Assembly (NCBI GenBank): GCA_033557465.1
Contig: CM066037.1
Span: forward strand, 516,328,686-516,392,685
Length of the DNA: 64,000 bases
Direction of reading: 5' to 3'
Source of the DNA: Ichthyophis bannanicus
Taxonomy: Eukaryota > Chordata > Amphibia > Gymnophiona > Ichthyophiidae
This document shows, piece by piece, positions 21,481 through 33,228 of the stretch. The translations under genes were made by a program, and so were the position numbers. Below the pieces are notes generated by a model that saw nothing but the letters and a program-made list of their open reading frames with translations, did not search any database and was not told where the DNA came from. Position 1 is the first letter of the stretch, and each line of letters opens with the position of its first letter.

Positions 21481-21845
21481 GATTCTCTTTGAATGGTGTA
21501 AAACAACAGAAAGTGTTCGTCGCACAAAGACTACAAACAATGAGTGAACTACTCTTTTTAAAATCCAGCGTCTGACGTCACCACTAACCTGCACTTTTAC
21601 AACAAAGCTGATTGAAGGCTGAGAACAACCAATGTAATCACACCTGCAAATAGCAAAGAGATCCTTGAAGACAAGACTATGGGCTCAGTATCCCCATATG
21701 GACTAAATCTTGAACTGAATTAGCAGTGTTTTGTAGTCTTGCTTATTATGTCAGACGCCGTTTTTTAAAAAGAGTGATTCACTCACGGTTTGCAGCCTTT
21801 GTGGGACGAACACTTTTCTCTGTTTTACACTGTTCAAAGAGAATA

Positions 21846-21905
21846 AACACCTGACGCAATCTTGAAAATGTGCAATGGACCTGAAATGCGGTACTATGTC
21901 GTGTA
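21846..21905 (+). ncRNA. Hammerhead-like motif, right arm of the 21 kb pair
   Basis: CAC-CTGACGCA...GGACC-TGAAA...GTC-GTG, homologous to the left-arm motif with several substitutions. Helix I (CAC/GTG) and the GTC triplet are kept. Confidence 0.4.
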
Positions 21906-22112
21906 TTCTTGATTTTTGAACAAGTGTGTGAAGATTCTCCTCAAATCAGCTAAGTGTTTTGTGTTTCGCTTAAATCATTTTTGCTGCTTTTATTTATTGA
22001 GTAAAACGGACATTTCATAAGTTTGTTCCTCACTTTGATGAAGTCAGACAAAAAAGTATTTAAATGTTTTGGTTTACTCTATTTTGGGGTTAGCCTTTTT
22101 GTTCATAGATTA

Positions 22113-24453
22113 GAAAATAATAAGACAGCATGCACAGGCTCAGTCTTTCAGAAATCAATAGTTAGAAAATAGCTTTCTGAATTTAAAAACCATTAAAAGT
22201 CTATTCTGAGAGAGGATAGTACAAGAAAGACAGACGCCTACAGTAATTCAAAGCTACGCTCTACAGCTGCTGCCCAGACTAGAAGGCAGCACAAGACAGA
22301 TTCTAATAGACAAAGCCTATATATTGGAAAGCCACCAAGTGCACTGTTGAAAAGTGAAGGATGCTGCAGATGTTTCCACTCCCATAATGAAAGCAACTTT
22401 AATTCAATTTCTCTAAATGACATGGTACATGTTCTTATTAGAGAACCATACTGCACATGGTGGGCGACTAAGAATATCACAACAGATCCATTTAAACATC
22501 TTCAGAATCGTAGGAGATCCTCTCAAATCTGCAGCTATGATACAAAATAGCACTTGGGTGCTCCTAGGACTAAACATAGTTCATATTTAACTTGTCCATT
22601 ACACATTTGAAACAGACTTCAAAACAATTTTCAATGCATTCTGTATTACCGGTATTTGCCAATTACATCCAAGAATTTTATGCAGAATTTATTAGTGTGT
22701 GTTAATTCACATAATTTGCCTGCATACAGGGGCTGGGCTGGTGAAGGAAGTGGTAATAATGGGAAAAAAAGCATGCTCATAGATTGAGAAGTAGGCAGCA
22801 AATGACTGACAGTGCTGACTGTGCTGCTGCTCACCTACAGCCAAACTTCCAACACATTGTGCTTCCTGACTGGCTGAGAGCCTGTGTGCGCCCCCTCCCC
22901 CCAAAACGCCCTGTGACCTTTGCCATGCATGAGGGGTCCATCCATATGAAACTCAGCTGCCATTACTGTTTCCTGGCTCCTCATATTGTGCTGCAGGTCC
23001 CCAGTTTGCAGCCTCTGCTAAGACAAGGCCTGTAAGTCTCCGCAGCCTCACAATACCAACCTTGTTGCAATGGTGCCTGGAAGCCTCACATCTCCAGCTC
23101 TGCCTTCGCTATAGCGGTCCCACAATATGATTGTCTGAGCTACTGTCTATTTGACTGCTTCTGCAGCTTCACCCTTCTCCTTTCCTCCATGCTGACTTTG
23201 ACACTGACCTTATCACTGCAGGTTTCATCACTCGCCTGCGGGTGGCTTAGCTTATTTAGGTGGCTAATGACGATATTTTCCTTATGTACAGCTGATCTGT
23301 TATTATTGATTTTAGAATATTGATAATTTCCCTATTGTGTTCTAGTATCTCAAGTATTTTGGTTATTATTTCCACATATTTTGCTCCGATTGTATTTCTA
23401 CATTTTATTATGGCTTGTAGCTCCTGCTATGTATGGCCTCTTTTATCTGGATTTTGTAAATAGCTTTGATATAATTTTTTTATTATGAGGTGTGATATCA
23501 AATGCTAAATAAACAAACAAATAAAATAACTAAATAAAATAAAACAACAGGAATGTCTGGCCTAGATGACATCTGTGGGTAGGTGGTCATGAGTCAATAG
23601 GCTCTACTAGGCTACCAGAATGTCTTGCTTCCCTCCATGGTTGCTGCTTCCTCTCAAGGGCTATCTTATTCCTATTGCATTTATATTTAAGCCCGGTCTT
23701 GAGTCTCTTTACCAGAGGTTGGTTACCATTGCCTCAGCTGCTTTCTTGGGCCTTAATCTCTAGTTATTTGGACTCAGATTTTACTATTACTTATCGTCAT
23801 TTGTATAGTGGGGAAGTCCTTGTCACTCCAGTATTTGCCATCCAGCCATGTGTTTGCTTCATTTGAACTCTGAGACTTTTCAGTGAGCACGGGTGCTCCA
23901 CTCCCCAAGCCCCACAGACATGCAGCTAAGGCTTGGTGGCTGCCAGTAGAGGAGGGCTACTACTATTACTTATCATTTGTATGGTGCTACAAGGCATATG
24001 CAGTACTGTACAGATACAGCTCAACCTAAAGGAAGGTGACCACAGTAGGCAGAAGACCATGCCTGCTGGCCTGAGTCAGCATCAAGTGAATACTACACCA
24101 ATTTTTTCTCCAGGTCTTCTCACCCCTCCTGGTGTGGCAGACTAACTAGAGGTAACACTACAGTTTGTTCTAATGAGTAATAGGAAGACCCAAGGATAAA
24201 GGGGTAGGTATGGAGAAGGTGGTACCATGATGGGGGGGGGGGCATGTAAATGAGCTGGCTGCTGGTGGAGGAAGCATTCTGAATGCCTTTATGGGAAGTG
24301 GGGAAGAAAAGGCCTGAATGGGGAAGGAGGTGCCTAATGGGGAAAGGATGAGAAGGCAGCTCTGAGGAAGCCACAGCAGATCAGGTTCTCAGGGGCATGC
24401 TACAAGGAAGACCTAGATAGGAGGCAGAAAGGGGAAAGATATCAGGGTGAGAA
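22113..24453. other. Unassigned interval with a possible LINE/SINE tail near 23.5 kb
   Basis: There is no supported gene. GATATCAAATGCTAAATAAAC followed by (AAATAA)n at 23,490-23,545 looks like the 3' tail of a retroposon whose body I cannot identify. CTATTACTTATCATTTGTAT at about 23,953 recalls a common vertebrate repeat end. Confidence 0.4.
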
Positions 24454-24455
24454 GG

Positions 24456-24962
24456 CAACATAAGAAATGCCATACTGGGTCAGACCAAGGTCCATCAAGC
24501 CCAGTATCCTGTTTCCAAGAGTGGCCAATCCAAGTCACAAGTACCTGGCAGGTTCCCAAAAAGATACATAGGTTCCACAATGCTTATCCCAGGGTAAGCA
24601 GTGGATTTCCTGAGTCCTCATCAATAATGGTTTATGGACCTTTCCTCCAGAATTTGTCCAAACCTTTTTTAAACTCAGCTACACTAACTGCTTTTACTAT
24701 ATCCTCCAGTAATTAATTCCAGACTTTGATTATGGGTGGAGTGGACAAATATTTTCTCTCATTACTCTTAAATGGGTTACATTGTAGCTTCATTGAGTGT
24801 CCCCTAGTCTTTCTACTTTTAGATGGAATAAACAACCTATGTTTACCCATTCTACACTCCATTCATTAATTTATAGACCTCTATCATATCTCCCCCTCAG
24901 CACCACTTTTCCAAGTTGAAGAGCCTTAACTTTTTAAGCCTTTCCTAATAGGGGGTTTCTTC
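24456..24962 (-). mobile_element. CR1-type LINE, 3' fragment
   Basis: The 3' UTR motif ATAAGAAATGCCATACTGGG (reverse orientation end) is followed by minus-strand ORF2 C-terminus pieces (GHSMKLQCNPFKSNERKY, IVKAVSVAEFKKGLDKF). Close to the copy at 30.3-31.5 kb, shorter and with more frame breaks. Confidence 0.8.
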
Positions 24963-25326
24963 TGTCCCCTTTAAGAGAGGGGCAACAGAAGAAAAATAAA
25001 GAAAAAAAAACTACTAGTTTGAACAAAAATGTTTATTTCCTTCTACTTTCAACTAATTTAGTACAAAGTTTACAGTCATGGTGATCAAATTATTTTATTC
25101 TCATGTTGCACTGACAGTGATACCACCATATTAGATATGGGATTTTCACATTATGCATATGTTTGAGAGATGAACAGGGGAGCCCAAGTAGTATTCTTTT
25201 GTTCATTATAACAGTGATAATATCATTACAGTGTGTTAAAGTACCCACAAATGCTTCCAAAAATGTTCAGCTACTGGTTATATTTAATATATTATGTAAA
25301 GAATTATACCAATTTTTTTTCTTTTT

Positions 25327-25538
25327 AGTGCCATCAAGTCAGTGCTGACTCCTGGCGACCTGGCAGCCCCTGGGTTTTCATGGCAGTGTATCACCAGAAG
25401 TAGATTGCCAGGTCTTTTCTTCTGAGGCAATGGATGGCAAAGTGACTTGCCCAAGGTCACAAGGAGTGCCAATGGGAATTGAACACTTCATCTTCTGGGT
25501 ACTATGCAGTTGCTCTAACCACTAGGCTACTCCTCCAC
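25327..25538 (-). mobile_element. tRNA-derived SINE (copy 1)
   Basis: On the minus strand: TAGCCTAGTGGTTAGAGCAA (box A-like) and GTTCAATTCC (box B), then CCTTGGGCAAGTCACTT as in the CORE/MIR-type SINE body, and a tail CTCCTGGCG..AGTCAGCACTGACTT. Copy 2 is at 50,139-50,352. Confidence 0.7.
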
Positions 25539-25955
25539 TTCTTATACCAATTTAAGATATTTTTCAGCTTAATTTAGAATTATTTGGCACAAAATTCTGT
25601 GGTGAAAACCTTCACTTTTCTAATGTAACATGGAACTGAAGCAGCCCTACCAACTATGTCAGAAGAGAAATGTAACTGACCCAACAGAGCCTGGCCATAA
25701 TTCCATGAATGTTAAGAGTGGCCTGTATTTACTTTTGGAATGAAAGTCTTCATCTGCAGTTCCTTGAAATGGTGGAAAGAGCCCAGAAGTGTGACTTGTC
25801 TACCAGTAAAATAAAGAAGGGTGGCGGCTTACGATTCCATCTCTTACATTTGAGTTTACACCAACAAACTTTGGACCGTGATGAATCCTTGTTTTATTAC
25901 TGCATTTGACATGAAAGTATGCAGGAACACAAGCACATGGCATTTGAAAGACTAA

Positions 25956-26083
25956 GGGGCTTGTTTACAAAGCCGCGGTAGTGGTTCGCGATCGCGATCG
26001 CAGCCGCGGCCCCATTGAAATCAATGGGGCCGCGGCTCCGATTACGATCGCAAACCGCTACCGCGGCTTTGTAAACAAGCCCC
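25956..26083. mobile_element. Hairpin MITE with TAA duplication
   Basis: A 128 bp near-perfect palindrome: GGGGCTTGTTTACAAAGCCG at one end and its complement at the other, centre CCATTGAAATCAATGG, only a few mismatches per arm. TAA flanks it at 25,953-25,955 and 26,084-26,086. The TAA duplication suggests a PIF/Harbinger-type source. Confidence 0.8.
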
Positions 26084-26692
26084 TAAGGCCTATCTAAAAT
26101 TTGCCTGTTTTCAGGTTGCATTTTTATTTATGTAACATTCACAGGCACTTTCTTGGCAAATTAGCCAATTTTATAAGCAACAACTTTCCGGGCATTTCCT
26201 TTTCCAAGGGTGTGGATTTTATAGCTAAATCACCAAAAATGTATGTGAAAATGCTTCAGAAATAAATCTATCATAGTAAATCACAACCCAGGCAACAATA
26301 TTCACTTCCCAGAGGCTGCAAAAGTTCCTTCATGTTCAAGTTATTCAGCTTCATTGTAGTTGCTAATTTGATGTAAATGTATTCACCCCAACAATTAATG
26401 GCATGCAAGACACAATAGGACTTTCTGCTCATAAAATACTGGCTAATTTTGAGTGAATTAATATGCAGGCTTTGTTTTTTCTTGCCCAGGATATCACCTC
26501 TCTTCAAAGCATACTGAGCTGTTTGGCCGCTATCTTGGGAATCAGTCAGTGAATCTCACTCTCCTCCCCCTTTCACCTGTTAACAATGGTATATAAACAA
26601 GGGATCCTTTAGAAAAACCTTTTTATGCAATATTTTTGAGGGAAAAGTTATTTTAGTAGACACTGTGATGAGTAAAAGAGGATTATTTTCAT

Positions 26693-27345
26693 ACATAGAA
26701 ACATAGAAACATAGAAATATGACGACAGAAAAAGACCACATGGCCTATCTAGTCTGTCCTTCCATAACAACTACAACAGTCCACTTTTTGCCTTTAGAGA
26801 TCCTCTGTGTTGGTCCCATGCTTTCTTGAATTCAGTTACTGTCCTCATCTCTACCACCTCCACTGGGAGACTATTCCACGGATCCACTACTCTTTCCGTA
26901 AAGAAATATTTCCGCATATCACTCCTGAATCTATCTCCCTTTACCCTCATCCCATGTCCCCTCGTAGCAGAACTTGCTTTCAATTGAAAGAGGCTCTCTC
27001 CCTGAACATTTATGCCACGGAGGTATTTAAACATCTCAATCATATCACCTCTATCCCGCCTTTCCTCTAAGGTGTACATATTAAGATCCTTAAGTCTGTC
27101 CTCATATGCTTTATAATGAAGCCCATTAATCATTTTGGTAGCAACCCTCTGCACCGACTCCATCCTGTTCACATCCTTTTGAAGGTGCGGTCTCCAGAAT
27201 TGCACACCATACTCCAAATGAGGTCGCACCAAAGACTTATACAGAGGCATTATCACCTCCTTTTTTCTGCTAGCCATTCCTCTCCGTATGCACCCAAGCA
27301 TCCTTCTAGCTTTTGCTGTCGCCTTTTCCACACTTTGAAACAGTT
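26693..27345 (-). mobile_element. CR1-type LINE fragment
   Basis: A 186-codon minus-strand frame: RRMLGCIRRG, IMPLYKSLVRPHLEYGVQFW, ESVQRVATKMI, LEERRDRGDMIEMFKYL, RKYFFTERVVDPWNSLP. The 3' end is at 26,693 with ATAGAAACATAGAAACATAG. 5' truncated; the RT active site is missing. Confidence 0.85.
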
Positions 27346-28029
27346 AGGACCCACCCAAGCCTGTTCCCCTATGGCTAGTGCCACGGTCCTCTTATAGGAG
27401 GAGATGGCTAGAACACTATATTTTTCTAGGTGGCACACTATCCCATGGCTACCAGCCTGCTACACAGTATAAAACAGGCACCGATTCTCTACAAACCCCT
27501 TGGCAGCAGCATCTCAATGTTTACTGAATAGCAGCAATCAGGCATCAAGAACTGAAACCTTCACATTTTGCATCAGGGTAAGCACAGAGACTATCCTGCA
27601 CCCCTTTCTATTATAAAACCTTACAATGTGAAATAAAAGGCTCTCCTGAAGACTCAGGATTTCAGCTAGGCACATGAATGTTGTGGGCTATTTCAGTTCT
27701 GCCATTATCTGATGAGATCAGTTGGCCTACCAGGTTACGCTACACACGGATGACACGCATAGAATTATTCTATGTAGTGTGTGCTCAAAGATCACAGATG
27801 TGCTGAGCAACCCAGCATTAAACGAGCAATGGGAGTGAATGACACAGCATTAAGCACTTGTAAATCCATCAAACAGAACTGCTCTTCAGCCGTACTGAGT
27901 TTTTCAAGAAGCACTGGGCTTTGGTCATGTAAGTCCTGCGCCTCTCAATCACCACACCACACAATGTTAGTCTTATTTTTATTTAGCTCATGTTTTTAAC
28001 ACAGCTCCCTAAACATCAGACTACCTGAA
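27346..28029. other. Unassigned interval
   Basis: No supported gene or repeat; only short chance frames. Confidence 0.4.
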
Positions 28030-28445
28030 AGTGAAATAGGAGCATGCACAGAAGAGCAATCAAAATGATAAAAAGAATGAAAAGGCTCCCTTATGAAGGC
28101 TCAACACATTACAGCTTTTCATTATGAAGACAACATTAATGAAAAGATACACTAGGGGTCAAAAGAACCATGAACGGGGTGAAGCAGGTCCATTGTTAAC
28201 AGTTGTTGAGCCTGTTAAATAGTACTAAGAGTACAGAGATGGGGGGTAGTCCATCTAACTCCCTCATAGCAGATTTCATTAATGCACAATGAACCTTGGG
28301 AAGGTGTTGCTGGAGGATGTAAAAAAGCTGCTGGTCGGGTTTAAAAGAAGTTTAGACAAGTTCCCAGCAGGAAAGTCCATAAATCATCATCAGCTAAAGA
28401 CCACCGCTTATCCTTGGGTATGAGGAACAAATGATGGGCCTGCTC
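28030..28445 (+). mobile_element. Degenerate CR1 C-terminal fragment
   Basis: Plus-strand pieces HRRAIKMIKRMKRLPYEGS and NLGKVLLEDVKKLLVGFKRSLDKFPAGK match the end of CR1 ORF2. It stops ten bases before the hAT-1 terminus. Confidence 0.6.
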
Positions 28446-28543
28446 TTTAGTACCCCAGGGCCGGCCCATCCATTGAGCAAGAATGTTTTTTGCACAGGGC
28501 CCCGCGTTTCAGGGGGCCCCGCGCAAAAAACATCTTGCATCAG

Positions 28544-28952
28544 CGATCAGCCCAGCTAGATAATAAAAAAAAAGCAGACTGGCTGCTGCCGCCGTGGCAG
28601 CGGCTGAATTGAGCACCCCGCGGGGCCCCCCCTGCTCTGCAGTGTCTTCCCCTTTCAGCCTCAGCTCCCTCAGCATCAGCTGCCAAAGCCGCGAAGGGAG
28701 AGCTTCTCCTCTCGCGGCTCTGTTAATCCCGCCGTGGGGCTGATGGGATTTCCCATCAGCCCTGTGGCGGGATTAACAGAGCCGCGAGAGGAGAAGCTCT
28801 CCCTTTGCGGCTCTGAAAAGCCCGCACTTTGGGAGCTGAGGCTGAAAGGACGACTCTGCAGGGCAGGGGGGGCCCCACGCGGTGCTCGATTCTGCCGCTG
28901 CCATGGCGACAGCGGCAGCTGGTCTGTGTTTTTTTATTATCTAGCTGGGCTG
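28544..28952. repeat. 400 bp GC-rich palindrome of hAT-1
   Basis: Arms begin at ATCAGCCCAGCTAGATAAT and end at the complement near 28,952. The centre is GATGGGATTTCCCATC at about 28,749. Arms match well in the inner 80 bases and less well outward. Related to the hAT-3 palindrome. Confidence 0.85.
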
Positions 28953-28966
28953 ATGGGGGGGGAGGG

Positions 28967-30060
28967 GGGTTAAGACTGGTAATGGGCTATGGGGGGGGGC
29001 CTAAGACTGGAAGTGGGCTGATGGGGGGGTTAGGACTGGAAGTGGGCTGATGGGGGGGTTAGGACTGGTAATAGGTTATGGGGGGGTTAGGACTGGTAAT
29101 GGGCTATGGGGGGCTAGGACTGGAAATGGGGTTATGGGGGGTAGGACTGGACGTGGGCTGATGGGGGGCTAAGACTGGTAATGGGCTATGGGGGTAGGGG
29201 GCTAAGACTGGAAATGGGCTGATGGGGGCTTAGGATTGGTAATAGGCTATGGGGGGCTAAGACTGAAAATGGGGCGATGGGGGTTAGGACTGGAAGTGGG
29301 CTGATGGGGGATTTGGACTGGAAATGGGCTGATGGGGGGCGTTAGGACTGGTAATTGGCTATGTGGGGGGCTAGGACTAGTAATGGGCTATGTGAGGGGC
29401 TAGGACTGGAAATGGGCTGATGGGGGGGTTAGGACTGGAAGTGGTCTGATAGCGGGTAGGACTGATAATGGGCTGTGGGGGGCTTAGGACTGGTAATGGG
29501 CTATGGGGGGGCTAGGACTGGTAATGGGCTGGGGGGTTGCTAGGACTGGAAATGGGCTGAGTGGAAGGGGGGTTTTAACTGCAAATAGCTGATGGGGACG
29601 GGGGCTTGGAATGGAAATGGGCTGTGAGGGGAGGGAGCTAGGACTGCAAATGGGCTGAGTGGGGGGGCTAGGACAGGAAATGGGCTGACGGAGGGGCTAG
29701 GATAGGTTTGGAAATGGGCTGTTGGGGGTGCTAAGATTGGAAATGGGCTGTAGTGGGGGCTTGAATTGAAATGGACTCTTGGAGGAGCTAGAACTGGAAG
29801 TAGGCTCATGGGGGGCTTGGATTGGAAATGGGCTGACTGGAGGAGAGCTAGGATTTGACATGGGCTGATGGTGGGGCTAGGAAAGGACTAGAAATGGGCT
29901 GATGGGGGGCTTGGATTGGAAATGAGCTGATGGAGGGACTCGGATAGGACTGGAAATGGATGGTGGAGCTAGGACTGGAAATGGGCTGATGGTGGGGCTA
30001 GGATAGGATTGGAAATGGGCTGATGCAGGGACTAAGGGAGCGGATGCTGGGTGGGGCTGG
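28967..30060. repeat. Minisatellite, about 29 bp unit (hAT-1)
   Basis: Roughly 35 degenerate units of the pattern GGGCTAGGACTGGAAATGGG plus CTGATGGGG. G-rich on the plus strand. The same repeat occurs in hAT-2. Confidence 0.95.
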
Positions 30061-30311
30061 AACTAGAAGGGAGCTGATGTTGGGGGAGGATTAGAATGGG
30101 ATGGAGATGGGAGAGTGAAATGGAGAGGGAAAAAATATATTGTGTGGGAGGGAAGACAAATCTACAATTGGCCGGATATTGGGAAAGTAAGTGGGGATTG
30201 AGGATGGAGGGGTAAAATTTGAGTGGATGAAATAGGAATGAGGAAAGAGCAAAAGGAGAAAGATTAGTATGTTAAAACAGATGTAGAGAGAGGATGGAAA
30301 ACAACTAGAAG

Positions 30312-31512
30312 AGAGAACATAAGAAATGCCATACTGGGTCAGACCAAGGTCCATCAAGCCCAGTATCCTGTTTCCAACAGTGGCCAGTCTAGGTCATACG
30401 TACCTAGCAGTTTCCCCAAAAGACACAGGTTCTGCAATGCTTGTACTAGGTCAAGCATTGATATTCTGGGTCCCTTCTTAATAATGGTTTATGGACCTTT
30501 CCTCCAGGAACTTCTCCAAACCTTTTTAAAACCCAGCTACACTAACAGCCTTTACTACATCCTCTGGTAACAAATTCCAGAGTTTGATTACATGTTGAGT
30601 GAAAAAATATTTTCTTTTATTAGTCTTAAATAGTTTACCCTGTAGCTTCATTGCATGTCCCCTAGTCTTCCTATATTCTGATAATGTAAACAGTCGATCT
30701 ACGTTTACCCATTCCACTCCGTTCATTAATTTATAGACTTCTATCATATCTCCCCTCAGCCGTCTCTTTTCCAGGTTAAAGAGCCTTAACCTTTTTAGCC
30801 TTTCTTCACAGGAGTATCCTTCCATCCCCTTTACCATTTTGGTGGCTCTTCTCTGAACCTTTTCTAATAACGCTATATCCTTTTTAAGATATGGCGACCA
30901 GAATTGCACACAATATTCAAGGTACGGTCTCACCATGGAACGGTATAGAGGCATTATAATATCTTTTGTTTTATTTTCCATTCCTTTACTTATGATACCT
31001 AGCATTCTATTTGCTCTCTTGGCTGCCGCTGCACACTGGGCCGAGGGTTTTAACATGGTATCCACAATGACGCCTAAATCTTTTTCCTGGTTGGTGGTTC
31101 CTAATGTGGAACCATGCATCGTGTAACCATAGTTTGGGTTGTTCTTCCCTAGGTGCATAACTTTGCACTTGTCCACATTAAATTTCATCTGCCATTTTGA
31201 TGCCCAGTCTTCCAATTTATCAAGATCCTCTTGCAATTTTCCACAATCCTCTTGGGTTTTAACAACTTTAAATAATTTTGTGTTATCTGCAAATTTGATA
31301 ACCTCACTCGTTATTCCACTTTCCAGGTCATTTATGAATATGTCAAAAAGCAGCGGACCCAGCACAGATCCCTGGGGTACACCACTATTCACCTTTCTTC
31401 ATTGGGAAAATTGGCCATTTAGCCCAACCCTCTGCTTTCTATCTTTTAACCAGTTCCTGATCCACAGTAGTACACTGCCTCCTATCCCATGACTCTTTAG
31501 TTTTGCCAAAAG
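30312..31512 (-). mobile_element. CR1-type LINE, 3' half with long ORF2 remnant
   Basis: A 288-codon minus-strand frame: GVPQGSVLGPLLFDIFINDL, FADNTKLF (catalytic FADD altered to FADN), KCKVMHLG, IMPLYRSMVRPYLEYCVQFW, KVQRRATKM, RRLRGDMIEVYKLM, RKYFFTQHVIKLWNLLP. The 3' UTR has GCCATACTGGGTCAGACC. Inserted in hAT-1 (hAT-2 reads across the site). The N-terminal endonuclease is absent. Confidence 0.9.
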
Positions 31513-32076
31513 TCTCTAAAGAAAGGACAAATGGACAGCAGACGATGGAGAGTTAGCAGAAGACACGAAGAAACCAGAAGAAAGTAGCTGGAGCAATTGC
31601 AACTGAAAAAAAATGCACAAAAGGAAGGAAAACATCTCTATTTTGAATTTATTAACTGGAATATGTCAGCTCTAGGAAGTGTGCATCATTAACGTCTGCG
31701 GTTTGTTTAGTACAAGAGGAAATTAATTTATAGTTTTATTTCTACAGTGTTGTACATTCCAAGTTTGGCTTTTGGGGTTCCCAGTTTAGTTAGTTATTGT
31801 CTTCCTGTTTCTAAATTGTGATTCCTTGTTTGGTGATTGTCTATGTTCTGCATGTGTAACTGAGCTGAGGTATTCTGTTTATGTAATTTCTATTTGACAG
31901 TGTCACTTGTTCTCTTTCCCCAGTAGGTCATGTATTGTTATTCTCTGAAATGTATTGGTTTAATATTTGCAGTGTTGCCTTTTGATAGGTAGAGTATGGT
32001 GCTTTGTGAGTCCTGGTAGTGCTGTTAGGATACGGCAGGTTTGCTATGGGTTCTAAATGGGCAGTGTGTGTAGTAG

Positions 32077-32638
32077 TGACGTAGGCTATGGCCTAGCATA
32101 GCCTGCTATTATGAAAGGCCTGTAAGTTAGGCCTGGATCCTAATTTCCATTATAGCTAGAAAAAAAACCATAAATCTGTGAAAAATGAGAAAGATGTTTT
32201 AAAATGCTTAATAAGAAGTTTTTATGAATGCATAAGTCTTCTATTATTCTCTTGTATGTGAAAGAACAGAAAAGTAACAGTATATGCATTCCAGAAGCTG
32301 AAGTTAACCTTGCAGTAGAAAAGTTACCAAGACAAGACTATACTATTGTTCAAGCAATCCTAAAGGAGGGGGCCGATTGCTAGGTTCCGGAGGGATTTCT
32401 AATTGGACAAATGAAGGGAATGTATAACCAATGAGAAGTTTGCATGTATCGAGCTAGAACCAATAGAACATTTTCATGTATCAAACTGAAAAAGCGGTAT
32501 AAAAAGTTATGTCTCTGTATAAACCTTCGCTCAGTACCTTTTGCTGCTTTGACTGACTGGGCATTGTGCACAATAAACTGACTTGGACCCTGTCAATCGA
32601 CTCCTGGACTTATTCATTGACTGCACTTTGCTACAGCA
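32077..32638 (+). repeat. ERV-A 5' LTR
   Basis: Begins TGACGTAGGC and ends CTACAGCA, 562 bp. TATAAAAAG at 32,498-32,506 and AATAAA at 32,572-32,577 give the U3/R/U5 layout. Confidence 0.95.
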
Positions 32639-32644
32639 TATTCT

Positions 32645-32662
32645 TGGTGCGTTGGCCGGGAA
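32645..32662 (+). promoter_or_regulatory. ERV-A primer binding site (tRNA-Gly type)
   Basis: TGGTGCGTTGGCCGGGAA lies six bases after the LTR. It matches the complement of the tRNA-Gly(GCC) 3' end at all but one position. Confidence 0.75.
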
Positions 32663-32896
32663 GTGCGAGTGGTAAATGGTATTCAAGTGAATAATCCACG
32701 TAATTCGCCTTGAGGTTTGGCCCGGTTGGAACAGTGTCTGTGCGACCGCGGGGGAAACCTCAGGCGCCACCGGCCCCTTTGTGCCAGAGAGGGTTCCGCC
32801 TGCCTCGGCAGGCCATCGGGTCCAGCTGGCCAACACCTCTGACCCGGGGGAGTCCAGGTTCCAACTCAGAAGCTGGTGTGGTATCAGGGACCGGAT

Positions 32897-32905
32897 CCGG
32901 TGAGT
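32897..32905 (+). promoter_or_regulatory. ERV-A leader splice donor
   Basis: CCG|GTGAGT at 32,900 in the leader before gag, a strong consensus donor in the position used for spliced env mRNA. Confidence 0.55.
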
Positions 32906-33228
32906 AGACAATTTTGTAATTAAACAGTCAGAAAGAACAGCCTGGGACAGCGTCTTGCGAGTACAAGACCAATTTGGTAAATTTGGTATAGACTAACTGG
33001 GAAATCTGGGAAATCTCGCATGAGTGTGTGCGAGATAAAGGAGCCTGATCACCTCCTATAAGGGCGGTCCTAGTAAGCTCTGCGTAAGGAAAGCGGAAGC
33101 TGAAACTATCGACCCTTCTTGTTTGTTTGGAAAAAAGTCAGTTAGTCAGAAAACCTGGGCACATGAAATATTGAAATATGATATCTTGTGGAAATATGCT
33201 TGTGCGTGTGAGTGAGAGGTCTTGAAAT

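Larger units (their letters stand above)
21196..22112. mobile_element. Inverted pair of PLE terminal repeats without coding region
   Basis: 21,201-21,566 and 21,760-22,107 are inverted copies (for example GTTCATAGATT / TTATGAAC at the outside, GACGAACACTTT inside) around a 190 bp centre. Each arm carries a hammerhead-like motif. There is no RT frame in between. It resembles a PLE reduced to its terminal repeats. Confidence 0.65.

Noticed and set aside
25470..25530. tRNA gene-like boxes
   Set aside because: Boxes belong to a tRNA-derived SINE; no cloverleaf or anticodon arm of a real tRNA.
29540..29809. Pro/Ser-rich minus-strand ORFs in the minisatellites (also 45,090-45,713)
   Set aside because: Translation of the 29 bp repeat; no independent evidence of coding.
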